64,000 nucleotides of DNA from Capnocytophaga sp. oral taxon 878 (lineage in GTDB: Bacteria; Bacteroidota; Bacteroidia; Flavobacteriales; Flavobacteriaceae): positions 2,827,501-2,891,500 of the forward strand of contig NZ_CP027229.1 of NCBI RefSeq assembly GCF_002999135.1, read 5' to 3'. The translations under genes were made by a program, and so were the position numbers. Positions 16,151 through 24,632 of this stretch are shown piece by piece; the stretch's first letter is position 1; every line of letters begins with the position of its first letter. Below the pieces are notes generated by a model. The model was not told the DNA's origin and made no database searches. It saw only the letters and a program-made list of their open reading frames with translations.

Positions 16151-17923
16151 ATGAATTTTCCTAAGACACTTTTAGCAACTATTCTTGGATTTTTTATCTC
16201 AATGGGGATATGTTTCATCATCTTCCTTATCTTTATTTCTGTAATGGTGAGCTCATTAATGACCTCGACTAAAGGAGATGAGATAGTGGTGAATAACAAT
16301 TCGGTATTGGAACTCTCCTTTTCTGAACCACTTGTTGATTATGGTGAGCGTATCAATTTTAAAGATTTTGATTACACATCAGAATCATTTAATGGTTTGA
16401 ATACAACTCTTAAAGCTATTGAAAAAGCTAAAACTGACAGCCATATAAAAGGTATTTACCTGAAAAGTACAGGTAATATAGGAGGCTTGGCTTTTGCTCA
16501 AGAGCTTCGTAATGCTTTAGATGATTTTAAGACCTCGGGTAAATTTGTCTTAGCCTATAATGACGATATTTCTCAGTTAGACTATTACTTACAAAGTGTA
16601 GCTGACAAGGTGTATATGAGTCCGCTTGGAAGCCTTAGCTTGCGAGGGCTGTCTTCTGAAGTACTTTTCTTTAAAGGCTTACAAGAAAAAACAGGTGTGC
16701 AAATGGAGGTTATTAGGCACGGCAAATACAAAAGCGCTGTAGAGCCTTTCTTAGACAATAAAATGAGTGATAGCAACCGCCTTCAAACTACGGAACTGCT
16801 AAATAGTATGTGGAGTATTATTGCGACTGATATATCTCAAAGTCGTAATATACCTCTTGATAAATTCAATGAAATTGTTACTAACCTAAATGGACGTACT
16901 GCTGAGCTAGCTAAGGAAAATGGCTTGATAGATGATATCCTATTCCGTGATGAGTTTGAACAAATTATTTGTGATAAGGTAGGTGTAGGTACAGTTGATG
17001 AGGTTGATTTTATTAATATAGAAGACTATGCTGAGGCAGTATTGAAAAAATATACCAGCAAGCAATCTAAAAATAAGATAGCAGTTATCTATGCTGAAGG
17101 AGATATTGTACAAGGCGAAGGTAGAGCAGAAGTAATAGGTAATGAAACTATTATAAGAGCCTTGCGCAAAGCTGCAGATAATGATGATGTAAAAGCTATT
17201 GTTCTTAGGGTAAACTCACCAGGAGGAGATGCTCTTGCTTCTGAACTAATGCACCGTGAAATTGAGGTAACCAAAAGGAAGAAAAAAGTGTATGTATCGA
17301 TGGGTAACTATGCTGCTTCTGGAGGTTATTATATGGCTTGCAATGCTGACCGTATTTTTGCACAAGCAGGGACTATTACAGGTTCTATAGGTGTATTTGG
17401 TGTAGTGCCCAATGTAAGCACACTTGCCAATAACTGGGGAATTACTGCAGAAACAGTAAGTACTCACCCTAAAGCACAATGGTATAGCATATACCAAAAA
17501 CCTACTGACCAGTTTAAAAAAGAGGTAACCGAATCGGTAGAGCAAGTGTATAAAGTATTTTTAGACCGAGTAGCTGAAGGGCGCGGCAAAACCCCAGCGC
17601 AAATTGATTCGGTAGCGCAAGGTAGGGTTTGGAGTGGTAAACAAGCTCTTGCCATTGGCTTGGTGGATGAATTAGGCTCTCTTAATGATGCTATAGCTTA
17701 TGCTGCCAAAGATAACGGTTTAAGCGATTATCGTACTGTGTCATACCCTGTGTTTGAAATGGATTTTAAAGAGATATTTCAGCGATTTGGTATGAACTTG
17801 CAGCAAAAAGCTTTCCGCCAGCAGATAGGGACAGAGGCTTATGGTCTTTATCAAAAGATACAACACATAGCCCAACAACGTGGTGTGCAAGCTCGTTTGG
17901 AATACGATTTGAAAATCAAGTAG
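16151..17923 (+). CDS. sppA: Signal peptide peptidase SppA, long (67K) type
   Basis: SppA is a membrane-bound serine protease that degrades cleaved signal peptides. The product of 590 residues has the two tandem ClpP-like domains of the long form. One N-terminal membrane helix (~8-33) anchors it. The general-base lysine is seen in HGKYKSAVEPF (Lys194) and the nucleophile in NYAASGGYY (Ser390), the same separation as in the E. coli enzyme. VNSPGGDALASEL and GTITGSIGVFG are further family signatures. Confidence 0.96.
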   Translation: MNFPKTLLATILGFFISMGICFIIFLIFISVMVSSLMTSTKGDEIVVNNNSVLELSFSEPLVDYGERINFKDFDYTSESFNGLNTTLKAIEKAKTDSHIKGIYLKSTGNIGGLAFAQELRNALDDFKTSGKFVLAYNDDISQLDYYLQSVADKVYMSPLGSLSLRGLSSEVLFFKGLQEKTGVQMEVIRHGKYKSAVEPFLDNKMSDSNRLQTTELLNSMWSIIATDISQSRNIPLDKFNEIVTNLNGRTAELAKENGLIDDILFRDEFEQIICDKVGVGTVDEVDFINIEDYAEAVLKKYTSKQSKNKIAVIYAEGDIVQGEGRAEVIGNETIIRALRKAADNDDVKAIVLRVNSPGGDALASELMHREIEVTKRKKKVYVSMGNYAASGGYYMACNADRIFAQAGTITGSIGVFGVVPNVSTLANNWGITAETVSTHPKAQWYSIYQKPTDQFKKEVTESVEQVYKVFLDRVAEGRGKTPAQIDSVAQGRVWSGKQALAIGLVDELGSLNDAIAYAAKDNGLSDYRTVSYPVFEMDFKEIFQRFGMNLQQKAFRQQIGTEAYGLYQKIQHIAQQRGVQARLEYDLKIK

Positions 17924-17958
17924 CTACGAACTTTAACACAATATTAACATCCAAATAT

Positions 17959-17989
17959 TTGCTTATATTGTTTTGAATACGTACATTTG
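17959..17989 (+). promoter_or_regulatory. Promoter of the small gene at 18022
   Basis: TTG at 17959-17961, a 20-bp spacer, TACATTTG at 17982-17989; the start codon is 33 bp downstream. Confidence 0.75.
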
Positions 17990-18021
17990 TGTCGTAAAGA
18001 ATAACATAAACCTATTTTATT

Positions 18022-18219
18022 ATGAAACGAGCAATGTTTGAATACACTAAGATGATTTTATCAAAGGTAAGCTTTGACCCAAACTTGTTTTGTAAAGAGC
18101 TAAAGAAAGGTATTAACCGCCTTTTGCCTTACGAAGTAGAAGAATTAAAAGTTTGGCTTGATGCCTATACCAAAAATAAGCCCGAACTTAACCAGTGTTT
18201 GGTGCTTATGGATAAATAA
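18022..18219 (+). CDS. Small conserved-looking cytoplasmic protein, unknown function
   Basis: A 65-residue protein with its own promoter (17959-17989) and a strong intrinsic terminator six bases after its stop codon, so it forms a single-gene transcription unit and is very probably real. The sequence is charged and helical, with the segments SKVSFDPNLFCKELKKG and LLPYEVEELKVWLDAY. There is no membrane segment or signal peptide. I recall similar short proteins in Flavobacteriia without a known role, but no function can be assigned. Confidence 0.8.
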   Translation: MKRAMFEYTKMILSKVSFDPNLFCKELKKGINRLLPYEVEELKVWLDAYTKNKPELNQCLVLMDK

Positions 18220-18224
18220 GAAAC

Positions 18225-18259
18225 AAGGCCGCCTACTATTACCATAGGCGGCCTTTTTT
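18225..18259 (+). terminator. Intrinsic terminator after the 65-residue protein gene
   Basis: Perfect 11-bp stem AAGGCCGCCTA (18225-18235) with 18245-18255, a 9-nt loop and six T. Confidence 0.92.
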
Positions 18260-18304
18260 GTTTTTTTATTTTAAATAGTAACTAATTTCAAATTATATAT
18301 CAAA

Positions 18305-19249
18305 ATGAAAAAAAACTTTTTAATTGTTATTTTTGCTATAACTACGTTCTCTTTTGCTCAAGTTTCGGGGAATGTTAATTATCAAGATAAAAAACTTATG
18401 AAAGGCCTAACCAATAGTTCGGTTGATTTTCCTATTAACTATGAGATGCTTATAGGAGCTAAAGGGCTTGCTAATATAAAAGCTGATGCTTTTGTGGCAA
18501 TATTCAGTATAGTGCAAGTAGGTAAAACTGCGGAAGAAGCTACCCAGTTAATGAATCAGCGGATTACTCCAGCTATAGCAGCACTTAAGGCTAAAAACTT
18601 TGAAACCTTTACTGATATGATATCTTTTGTGCCTATGTACGAATATGAGGCTGAAAAGAAGCTATTTAGCAAGCGTACTTATAATGAGTTGCCCATAGGC
18701 TTTGAGCTAAAGCAGAACTTGCATATCAAAATTAAAGAGGCATCAGAGCTTAATGAGATTGTGCTGCTACTATCCAATAATGAGATTTACGACCTTGTGC
18801 GAATGGATTACTATGCTAGTAACCTTGAGGCTGTGAAGAAAGAACTAAAAGAGAAAGTGAGAGCTGCTTTTTCTGAAAAGGTTAAACTTTATGAGACTAC
18901 TCTTGCTGAGAGTTTTGCTTCTGCTGAAAAGAAACTTGCTGATGGTTTCACAATAACTGCTCCTGCGGATCAGTACCTTACTTATGAAGCTTATAGTAGC
19001 AGCCAGTTGCAAGGCAAGCGCTCTGGTAATGTAATACAAGCTAACAAATCGACTACACAGTATTTTAGCCCTATAGCTGATAAAGATTTTGATGTAGTGT
19101 TACATCCTGTTATTATAGAGCCTGTAATACAAGTGGTTTATGAAATTAAAATGAGCATTAATCGCACTAATAATACCAATAAAAATAAAGAGTACTTACT
19201 GCTTAGCCCTTCGGGTGATATTAAAAAAATTAATCTTCCTACCCCCTAA
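18305..19249 (+). CDS. Secreted SIMPL/DUF541-like protein
   Basis: A 314-residue protein with a signal peptide (MKKNFLIVIFAITTFSFAQ). The mature part begins VSGNVNYQDK and includes the pattern IKADAFVAIFSIVQVGKTAEEATQ.. followed by ITPAIAALKAKN, that is, a beta-strand of an oxidative-stress-type domain followed by a helix of the kind seen in SIMPL (DUF541) proteins. DUF541 proteins are periplasmic or surface proteins with no firm enzymatic role. It lies 15 bp upstream of the RNA methyltransferase gene. The family call is moderate; it is stated by pattern only. Confidence 0.7.
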   Translation: MKKNFLIVIFAITTFSFAQVSGNVNYQDKKLMKGLTNSSVDFPINYEMLIGAKGLANIKADAFVAIFSIVQVGKTAEEATQLMNQRITPAIAALKAKNFETFTDMISFVPMYEYEAEKKLFSKRTYNELPIGFELKQNLHIKIKEASELNEIVLLLSNNEIYDLVRMDYYASNLEAVKKELKEKVRAAFSEKVKLYETTLAESFASAEKKLADGFTITAPADQYLTYEAYSSSQLQGKRSGNVIQANKSTTQYFSPIADKDFDVVLHPVIIEPVIQVVYEIKMSINRTNNTNKNKEYLLLSPSGDIKKINLPTP

Positions 19250-19264
19250 TGCTACCGCTAATAA

Positions 19265-20077
19265 ATGAAAGAAATTACTAGTACACAAAATCCTCTTATT
19301 AAAAAAATTGCTCTTCTTACTGAAAAATCACGTGAACGCAAAAAACAATCTCTTGGTGTAGTGGAAGGAGCACGTGAAATACGCATTGCCCTACAAGGGG
19401 GGTATACTGTAACAACTCTGTTATATTATCCTGATATATTTACAGAGAAACAACTTAAAGAACTTCTGAACTACACACATCAGACTCCTGAAGTAATAGC
19501 ACTATCAAAGGAAGTGTATGAGAAGCTGACTTATCGGACTTCAACTGAAGGGGTAATAGCTCTTGTTCAAACCAAAACGCACACGCTGCAAGATCTTACA
19601 TTTGCAAATGAGTGTCCGTTGGTGTTAGTGGCTGAAGCTCCTGAGAAACCAGGTAATATAGGCGCTCTTCTTCGTACTGCTGATGCAGCCCATATTGATG
19701 CTGTAATTATTGCCAACCCAAAAACAGACCTCTATAATCCGAATATAGTGCGCTCCAGTGTGGGGTGTGTGTTCACGGTGCCTATTGCTACAGGTACTAC
19801 TGATGAGGTGTTGTCGTTTCTGAAAGAAAGAAATATTAATATTTATTGTGCGGCTCTTACGGCATCAAAACCTTATTATGAGGTGCCTTTTCACCAGCCA
19901 AGCGCCATAGTAGTAGGTACGGAAGATGAAGGGCTAACGGAGCAGTGGTTGCGCCATAGTACCCAGAATATTATTATCCCTATGGAGGGTGTAATTGACT
20001 CAATGAACGTATCGGTAGCGGCAGCTGTAATTATTTTTGAGGCAAAAAGAATGAGATTAATGGCTAAGTGTATTTAA
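19265..20077 (+). CDS. TrmH/SpoU family RNA 2'-O-methyltransferase
   Basis: A SPOUT-class methyltransferase for rRNA or tRNA ribose. The N-terminal ~100 residues are the substrate-binding domain (SpoU_sub_bind-like, beginning ITSTQNPLIKKIALL). The catalytic domain carries the three SpoU motifs: motif 1 APEKPGNIGALLRTADA with the Asn and Arg, motif 2 VVGTEDEGL, and motif 3 IPMEGVIDSMNVSVAAA, which form the AdoMet-binding knot. The length of 270 residues is typical. The exact target nucleotide cannot be decided from sequence. Confidence 0.93.
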   Translation: MKEITSTQNPLIKKIALLTEKSRERKKQSLGVVEGAREIRIALQGGYTVTTLLYYPDIFTEKQLKELLNYTHQTPEVIALSKEVYEKLTYRTSTEGVIALVQTKTHTLQDLTFANECPLVLVAEAPEKPGNIGALLRTADAAHIDAVIIANPKTDLYNPNIVRSSVGCVFTVPIATGTTDEVLSFLKERNINIYCAALTASKPYYEVPFHQPSAIVVGTEDEGLTEQWLRHSTQNIIIPMEGVIDSMNVSVAAAVIIFEAKRMRLMAKCI

Positions 20078-20193
20078 TAATGCTTCTGCTATGAAAAAGG
20101 CTACTAAATGAGTTGGGCAAATTAGTAATATACAAGCACATTTTAAAGAGTATGTAATGCAAAGGGGATTGGCTTGGTGTGATATAGTTATTA

Positions 20194-20514
20194 ATGAAAG
20201 ACTTTCTAAAAGGCATAAAACTACTGTTAGGTTCGGGGTATAAGAATAATAGGGCTAATGATAGGCATATAGAATTTATGAATAGCAGATTAAAGAATAT
20301 TGCTTTTGTAAATATGTTACTATGTGTTATACTGATAGTAATAATTAATGTTTTGGCCAGCCATAATGCATTGGGTATTTTGGTAAATATAGTTCTTGTT
20401 CCTTTATTTATAATTGCATTATTAACTCTTTTGGTGATGGATAAAAATCCTAAAATAAGTATAGTGGTAATAACTGCTATAAATATTTATTTGGTATATT
20501 TACTTCTGAAATAA
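20194..20514 (+). CDS. Small membrane protein, unknown function
   Basis: A 106-residue protein with a basic N-terminal ~35 residues followed by three hydrophobic segments (about residues 36-55, 58-80, 85-104). No motif is recognised. The region between it and the methyltransferase gene (20078-20193) holds only tiny open frames and no clear promoter. The start MKDFLKGIKLLLG is preceded by no obvious ribosome site, as is common in Bacteroidota. It is probably real because of its coherent hydrophobic pattern, but confidence is limited. Confidence 0.6.
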   Translation: MKDFLKGIKLLLGSGYKNNRANDRHIEFMNSRLKNIAFVNMLLCVILIVIINVLASHNALGILVNIVLVPLFIIALLTLLVMDKNPKISIVVITAINIYLVYLLLK

Positions 20515-20834
20515 CTACTTTATAAACTTCTGTGTTTTTTTTTACTAATAGTGTGGGTTTGATTTCTTGGGCTGCTTGGTTGGAGACTGGTTTTATTTGT
20601 ATTAAATTGGTTATTGTAAAGAATTTTCTGTAACTTTGCGGCTTGATACTATAGGGATAGATATTTAGTTAAACTTTTTACTTTTAAGATGAAAAGTTAC
20701 TAAATCTGTCCTTTTTTTGTATGTAAAAAGTAATATTTGATGTGTGGGACTTGTATTTTTTTAGTCTGCAAATATTGAAGAATAATGTGCAAATTGTGTA
20801 AAATGATTGAAAAACATTCAAGATAAATAGCAAA
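20515..20834 (+). other. Non-coding stretch with a promoter and a ~190-nt leader
   Basis: No gene is visible. A promoter (TTG 20607-20609, 21-bp spacer, TAACTTTG 20631-20638) lies about 197 bp before the next start codon, so the transcript would have a long leader. The leader contains an ACTTTT/AAAAGT hairpin near 20680-20697 and a run of seven T near 20712. A short leader peptide or attenuator is possible but not supported further. Confidence 0.5.
20607..20638 (+). promoter_or_regulatory. Probable promoter of the caspase-like protein gene
   Basis: TTG, a 21-bp spacer, TAACTTTG. The spacer is two bases longer than the usual 19, so this is less certain than the other promoters. Confidence 0.55.
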
Positions 20835-21539
20835 ATGAAACAGTTTTTATTACTTCTGGGGTTGGTTACAGCCCCTATATGGGCGCAGGAGACGAAAACC
20901 ATACACGTATTGGTAGCCCTTTGCGATAATAAATATCAAGGCATAGTGCCTGTGCCTAAGGGGATAGGCAATGGACAGGATGCTGATAGCAACCTTTATT
21001 GGGGTTGTGGTTATGGGGTGCGGACTTACTTTAAACGCAGTGGGGAGTGGAAGTTTGTAAAATCGGAAAAACCTTATAGTGATATTATTTTGGAGCGGAT
21101 AACTTTTAAGCACGCTACTAAGAACTATACGCTTATAGCTGATGCTTATGATGGCAAATACATCAGGACTTGTACAGAGAACTTCTTGAAAAATGCTGCT
21201 GCTGGTGATGCTGATTTGGTGGCTTATGTAGGACACGATGGGCTGATGGATTTTCGGCTTGATACGGCTTATAAAAACACTGATGACAAGACGCGTGATG
21301 TGATTATATTGGCGTGCTATAGCAAGCATTTTTTTGAGCCTTATTTGGAACACGCAAAGGTGAATCCGTTAGTTTGGACTTCGGGGCTAATGGCTGCAGA
21401 GGCTTATACCCTTCACGATGCGCTTACGAGCTATGTGAATGGGGAGAGTGCTGAGCAAATACGTGCGCGTGCGGCTAAGGCTTATGCTAAATACCAAAAA
21501 TGTGGTGAGAAGGCGGCGAGGAACTTGTTTTGTAAGTAG
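20835..21539 (+). CDS. Secreted protein with caspase/CHAT-like His-Cys pattern
   Basis: A 234-residue protein with a signal peptide (MKQFLLLLGLVTAPIWAQ). Two strand-then-loop segments place a histidine in VAYVGHDGLMDF (His134) and a cysteine in VIILACYSKHFF (Cys161), preceded by hydrophobic strands. This is the arrangement of the His-Gly and Ala-Cys dyad in clan CD peptidases (caspase, CHAT). The spacing of 27 residues is short for caspases. The N-terminal part has NLYWGCGYGVRTYFKRS, a cysteine-containing aromatic segment. I recognise the protein type as common in Flavobacteriia but without a named function. The peptidase call is an inference. Confidence 0.7.
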   Translation: MKQFLLLLGLVTAPIWAQETKTIHVLVALCDNKYQGIVPVPKGIGNGQDADSNLYWGCGYGVRTYFKRSGEWKFVKSEKPYSDIILERITFKHATKNYTLIADAYDGKYIRTCTENFLKNAAAGDADLVAYVGHDGLMDFRLDTAYKNTDDKTRDVIILACYSKHFFEPYLEHAKVNPLVWTSGLMAAEAYTLHDALTSYVNGESAEQIRARAAKAYAKYQKCGEKAARNLFCK

Positions 21540-21647
21540 GTATTGTGTTTTGCAAGAAAAATCGGCTGAAAAGGAACGGCTCATCTGCTTTTTGGCTGAG
21601 GTAAGGAAAATGATATATCAAAAAAAATACTTTTACGGCGTATAAAT

Positions 21648-22205
21648 ATGATTGAGAAATATAAAAAAGAGAGTAAGTTCCTGAGTTTGGTGTTGCGACA
21701 CCACCCTGAGGCTATAGGTATTACCCTCGACAAGCACGGTTGGGCTGAGGTGGGTACGCTTATTAAGAATATGAAGCGCAAATTTCCTGTATTCAGCCTT
21801 AAAATGTTGGAAGAAATAGTGGCTACTGATGGCAAACAGCGGTATGCTTTTGGTGAGGATGGAGCAAAGATACGCGCCAACCAAGGGCATTCACTTGCTG
21901 TGGAATTGGAATTATTACCTCAAACGCCTCCTGAATGTTTGTATCACGGGACGGCTAACAGGTTTGTAGAGAGTATTCTTAAAACGGGGATACTGAAGCA
22001 AACGCGCCAGTATGTACACCTTAGTGCGGCTATAGAAACGGCTATTAAAGTGGGGAGCCGGCATGGTAAGCCTGTAATTTTAAAGGTAGATACGGCAAGA
22101 ATGCACGAGCAGGGGTATACCTTTTACCTGTCGGCTAATGGGGTGTGGCTTACGGATAAAGTGCCGCCGAAGTTCTTGGAGGTGGTAGGAGAGGATAGGG
22201 GATAG
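21648..22205 (+). CDS. kptA: RNA 2'-phosphotransferase, Tpt1/KptA family
   Basis: KptA/Tpt1 transfers the 2'-phosphate of a spliced or repaired RNA to NAD+, releasing nicotinamide and ADP-ribose 1''-2''-cyclic phosphate. The family motifs are present: SKFLSLVLRHHPE (with the catalytic Arg-His), DKHGWAEV, YHGT and LSANGVWLTDKVPPKFLE near the C-terminus. The length of 185 residues is normal. The last five residues and the stop codon are made by a GGAGAGGATAGGGGATAG sequence, which is the outer arm of the intergenic composite element that follows. The bacterial substrate is unknown, since no tRNA introns of this kind are expected. Confidence 0.95.
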   Translation: MIEKYKKESKFLSLVLRHHPEAIGITLDKHGWAEVGTLIKNMKRKFPVFSLKMLEEIVATDGKQRYAFGEDGAKIRANQGHSLAVELELLPQTPPECLYHGTANRFVESILKTGILKQTRQYVHLSAAIETAIKVGSRHGKPVILKVDTARMHEQGYTFYLSANGVWLTDKVPPKFLEVVGEDRG

Positions 22206-22530
22206 GGGGGAGGAGATAGGAGATAGGGAGGAGTTAGGGAATAGGAGTTAGGAGATGGGAGTGGAAGAGATGAAGAAAATGCAATGTTTGGGGAGTTTTG
22301 TTGCGAATTTGGCAAAAGGAAGAGATAGGAGAAAAGTAGTTGATTATCAGCAAAATAATGCTTATCCTTCGTTTATAGTTCGTTTATAGTTCGTTATTGG
22401 TTCGTTTATCCTTCATTGAATCTGGGAGATAGCTGGGAGATGCCTGAGGAGGAAAGGGCTGATTATCAGGTAAGAGATAAGGGGTGAGAAGTGAGAGAAG
22501 ATGATGAGGAAAAATTGAAAGATTGGCAAT
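22190..22530 (+). repeat. Composite intergenic element, copy C, with TTCGTT five-box core
   Basis: The core begins at about 22367 with TTCGTTTATAG twice, TTCGTTATTGG, TTCGTTTATCC, then a diverged fifth box TTCATTGAATC, all 11 bp apart. TGATTATCAG occurs on both sides (22341-22350 and 22463-22472). The left arm is purine-rich and overlaps the kptA stop codon; it includes TTTTGTTGCGAATTTGGCAA. No gene is seen in 22206-22585. Confidence 0.88.
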
Positions 22531-22585
22531 AAAAATGAGTTTTGGTTGAAAATTAAACAATGACTAAATTACAAATTATTATACT

Positions 22586-23578
22586 ATGTTAAAGACTTTA
22601 GAGAAGCAATATGGTTTTACTTACCCATCACTTTACCATAGGCTTTATGCTGATGGTATGCTTGATATGGGGGAAGTAAATTCGTTATGGGTGGAAGAGG
22701 TGTATCCGCACTTGAAGGAGCGTCCGCCGTTATTTTTGTACAGTGGTGAATTTGAGTTGATATCGCCCGAAAATATAGGAGAAACAATTGAGGAGCTAAA
22801 TGGAGAGGATAGCTGGTTGGGCATCAGTCCGGATTATCTTTTTATTCCGTTTGGGCAAACTGGGGGAGGGGATTATTATTGTTTTTGGTACGATAAAAAC
22901 AGCCCAAGGGCAGAGGTGCCGGTAGTTTTGTTGCAACACGACTCGGACGAGGCAGAAGTGCTAGCCAATAGCCTTGAAGATTTCTTTTTTTATGAATTGC
23001 TTACCTCGGTGAACGATATATACGAGGAGGCATTGGTGGTTACTGAAGGGGACTTTGGGGAGAATATAGCCAGCTTGCTTGGGACACATCTGCCTTATAT
23101 TGCCAAAGAAGAGCAACGCAAAATTATAGAAGAGATTTACGGCAGAAAGCTGAGAGAGTTTGCACGTGAGTTGCCGCGTTTTACGCAAACCTATCAAGGG
23201 TTATTGAGTGATGAGGAATTGGCGGAACTTCTGCAAAAATACATTCCGGTGGAGGGAGAGAAAAGCTTTGTGTACACTCAAGAAACAGAGATAGAAAGCA
23301 CGCCCCCGCGCTATATAGATGGGACGCTTTATGTACGGGTGAACCCTATTCCTGCCAAAAATGATAGGGTGTATGAGGCGCTGAAAGCTTTGAATTGGAG
23401 GCAGAATAAAGCTGTTACCGAAGGCTTGGAGTATAGCAAGAAGATGCAATTGTACTACAATGACCAATATGGTATCCCGTGGGAAGAGTATATTTTAGGA
23501 GCTTTTAAGGAGCGTATTGAGGCGCTGAAGAAATTCCCCAATGTGACAGTAACTTTTGAAGAAGTAAGTAATGAATAG
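22586..23578 (+). CDS. SMI1/KNR4 (SUKH) family protein with C-terminal extension
   Basis: SUKH-fold proteins are mostly immunity proteins that neutralise polymorphic toxins. The first ~140 residues show the family pattern: YGFTYPSLYHRLYADGML, WLGISPDYLFIPFGQTGGGDYYCF (the FG-x-GGGDYY core), VVLLQHDSDEAEV and SLEDFFFYELL. The remaining ~190 residues are unassigned: an acidic helical part and a KALNWRQNKAVTEGLE segment that resembles a second small alpha/beta domain. It overlaps the next gene by 8 bp. It belongs to a run of four immunity-like genes (22586-25618), but no toxin gene is present nearby. Confidence 0.85.
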   Translation: MLKTLEKQYGFTYPSLYHRLYADGMLDMGEVNSLWVEEVYPHLKERPPLFLYSGEFELISPENIGETIEELNGEDSWLGISPDYLFIPFGQTGGGDYYCFWYDKNSPRAEVPVVLLQHDSDEAEVLANSLEDFFFYELLTSVNDIYEEALVVTEGDFGENIASLLGTHLPYIAKEEQRKIIEEIYGRKLREFARELPRFTQTYQGLLSDEELAELLQKYIPVEGEKSFVYTQETEIESTPPRYIDGTLYVRVNPIPAKNDRVYEALKALNWRQNKAVTEGLEYSKKMQLYYNDQYGIPWEEYILGAFKERIEALKKFPNVTVTFEEVSNE

Positions 23579-24587
23579 AGAAGAGAGAGATTTTGAGGAG
23601 CTTTCGGCGAAGCTCATAAGTACTACTGATGGGAGTGAATACCACGAATTGGTAAGAAAAATAGTGAAGAAGTACGGTGAGAAAAAGCGTAAGGAGACCT
23701 TGCTTACACTGATACAAGCTGTAAAAGAAAGCGAAGTAAGGCACGCCCGTAGCTTTGTGATAGCACGTATCTCGGAACTTGTGAATGAAGATGATGCTGA
23801 AATAGCGCCTTTTTTCTATGAAATGATAGCCCAAGGGTTGGCTTATTGGTCTTTTGGCGGTCTGCTGAAAGTAGAAGGGGAAAAGTGTTATGCTTTTTTG
23901 GTAGATTATTTGCAAAATGGGGATGATAGTAAAGAAAATAAAGGTAGTGCTATCATAGCCTTGTCTGAACACAGTGGAGAGGCTTTTAATGATAATCTCC
24001 CATCGGACCCTGCTTATTGGCAAGTGCTGCCTATGGAAAAAGTGCTTGAATGGCAGGCGCAAGGCTATAGGAGGAAGGAACCACAAAATGAGTTTCCGTT
24101 TTTGATAACCAATCCGCAGACAGACTTGGAGAAGGTGATGGCAAAAATAGAGCAGGTATTGGCGAAAGAAAGGGAGTTTTGGAAGGTAAATTCGTATCAG
24201 TACAACAATGCTGTCCTACAAGTGCCCCAGAAGCAAGTTATTGAGAAGATTAAAGAACGCTGGAGGTTACCTGCTGTTTACTTAACTTTTTTAGAATGTT
24301 ACTCGCCTGCTAGAGAGACTTTTCTTAAGGGCATCAATCTGTATGGTGCGAATGTGCTTATAGAGCGCCAATGTGGTTATGCCTTTGATAGTCCTGATGA
24401 AGAGTTTTTTGCTGAGTGGAATGCCGATTGGGTAGTAATAGGGGATGAAGATGCAGACCCTTATATACTTGATCTTTCAAAAAGTGATGGTAATGAAGCG
24501 CCCATCTATAAAGCGCCTCACGGTGCAGGAGAATGGGAACTGGATAAGGTAGCAGATAGTTTTCAGTCATTTTTGGAGCAACTGTGA
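23571..24587 (+). CDS. HEAT-like plus SMI1/KNR4 (SUKH) domain protein
   Basis: A 338-residue protein. The N-terminal ~150 residues are helical, resembling HEAT repeats (SEVRHARSFVIARISELV, DSKENKGSAIIALSEHSG). The C-terminal ~140 residues form a SUKH domain with ERWRLPAVYLTFLECYSP, YGANVLIERQCGYAFD, WVVIGDEDADPYILDLSK and DSFQSFLEQL. This combination is typical of SUKH-type immunity proteins, in which the N-terminal extension may differ between toxins. It overlaps the previous SUKH gene by 8 bp, and a bidirectional terminator follows. Function is inferred as immunity; no target is known. Confidence 0.85.
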   Translation: MNREERDFEELSAKLISTTDGSEYHELVRKIVKKYGEKKRKETLLTLIQAVKESEVRHARSFVIARISELVNEDDAEIAPFFYEMIAQGLAYWSFGGLLKVEGEKCYAFLVDYLQNGDDSKENKGSAIIALSEHSGEAFNDNLPSDPAYWQVLPMEKVLEWQAQGYRRKEPQNEFPFLITNPQTDLEKVMAKIEQVLAKEREFWKVNSYQYNNAVLQVPQKQVIEKIKERWRLPAVYLTFLECYSPARETFLKGINLYGANVLIERQCGYAFDSPDEEFFAEWNADWVVIGDEDADPYILDLSKSDGNEAPIYKAPHGAGEWELDKVADSFQSFLEQL

Positions 24588-24599
24588 GAGAGTGTAAAA

Positions 24600-24632
24600 A
24601 AAGCTGTCTCTTTATTGAGGCAGCTTTGCTTT
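24600..24632. terminator. Bidirectional terminator between convergent immunity genes
   Basis: Stem AAAGCTGTCTC (24600-24610) with GAGGCAGCTTT (24617-24627), 11 bp with one G-T pair, loop of 6. T-runs occur on both strands. The minus-strand stop codon (24612-24614) lies in the loop. Confidence 0.85.

Noticed and set aside
20078..20193. Tiny frames between the methyltransferase and the small membrane protein
   Set aside because: They are under 30 codons, with no promoter or ribosome signal that sets them apart.
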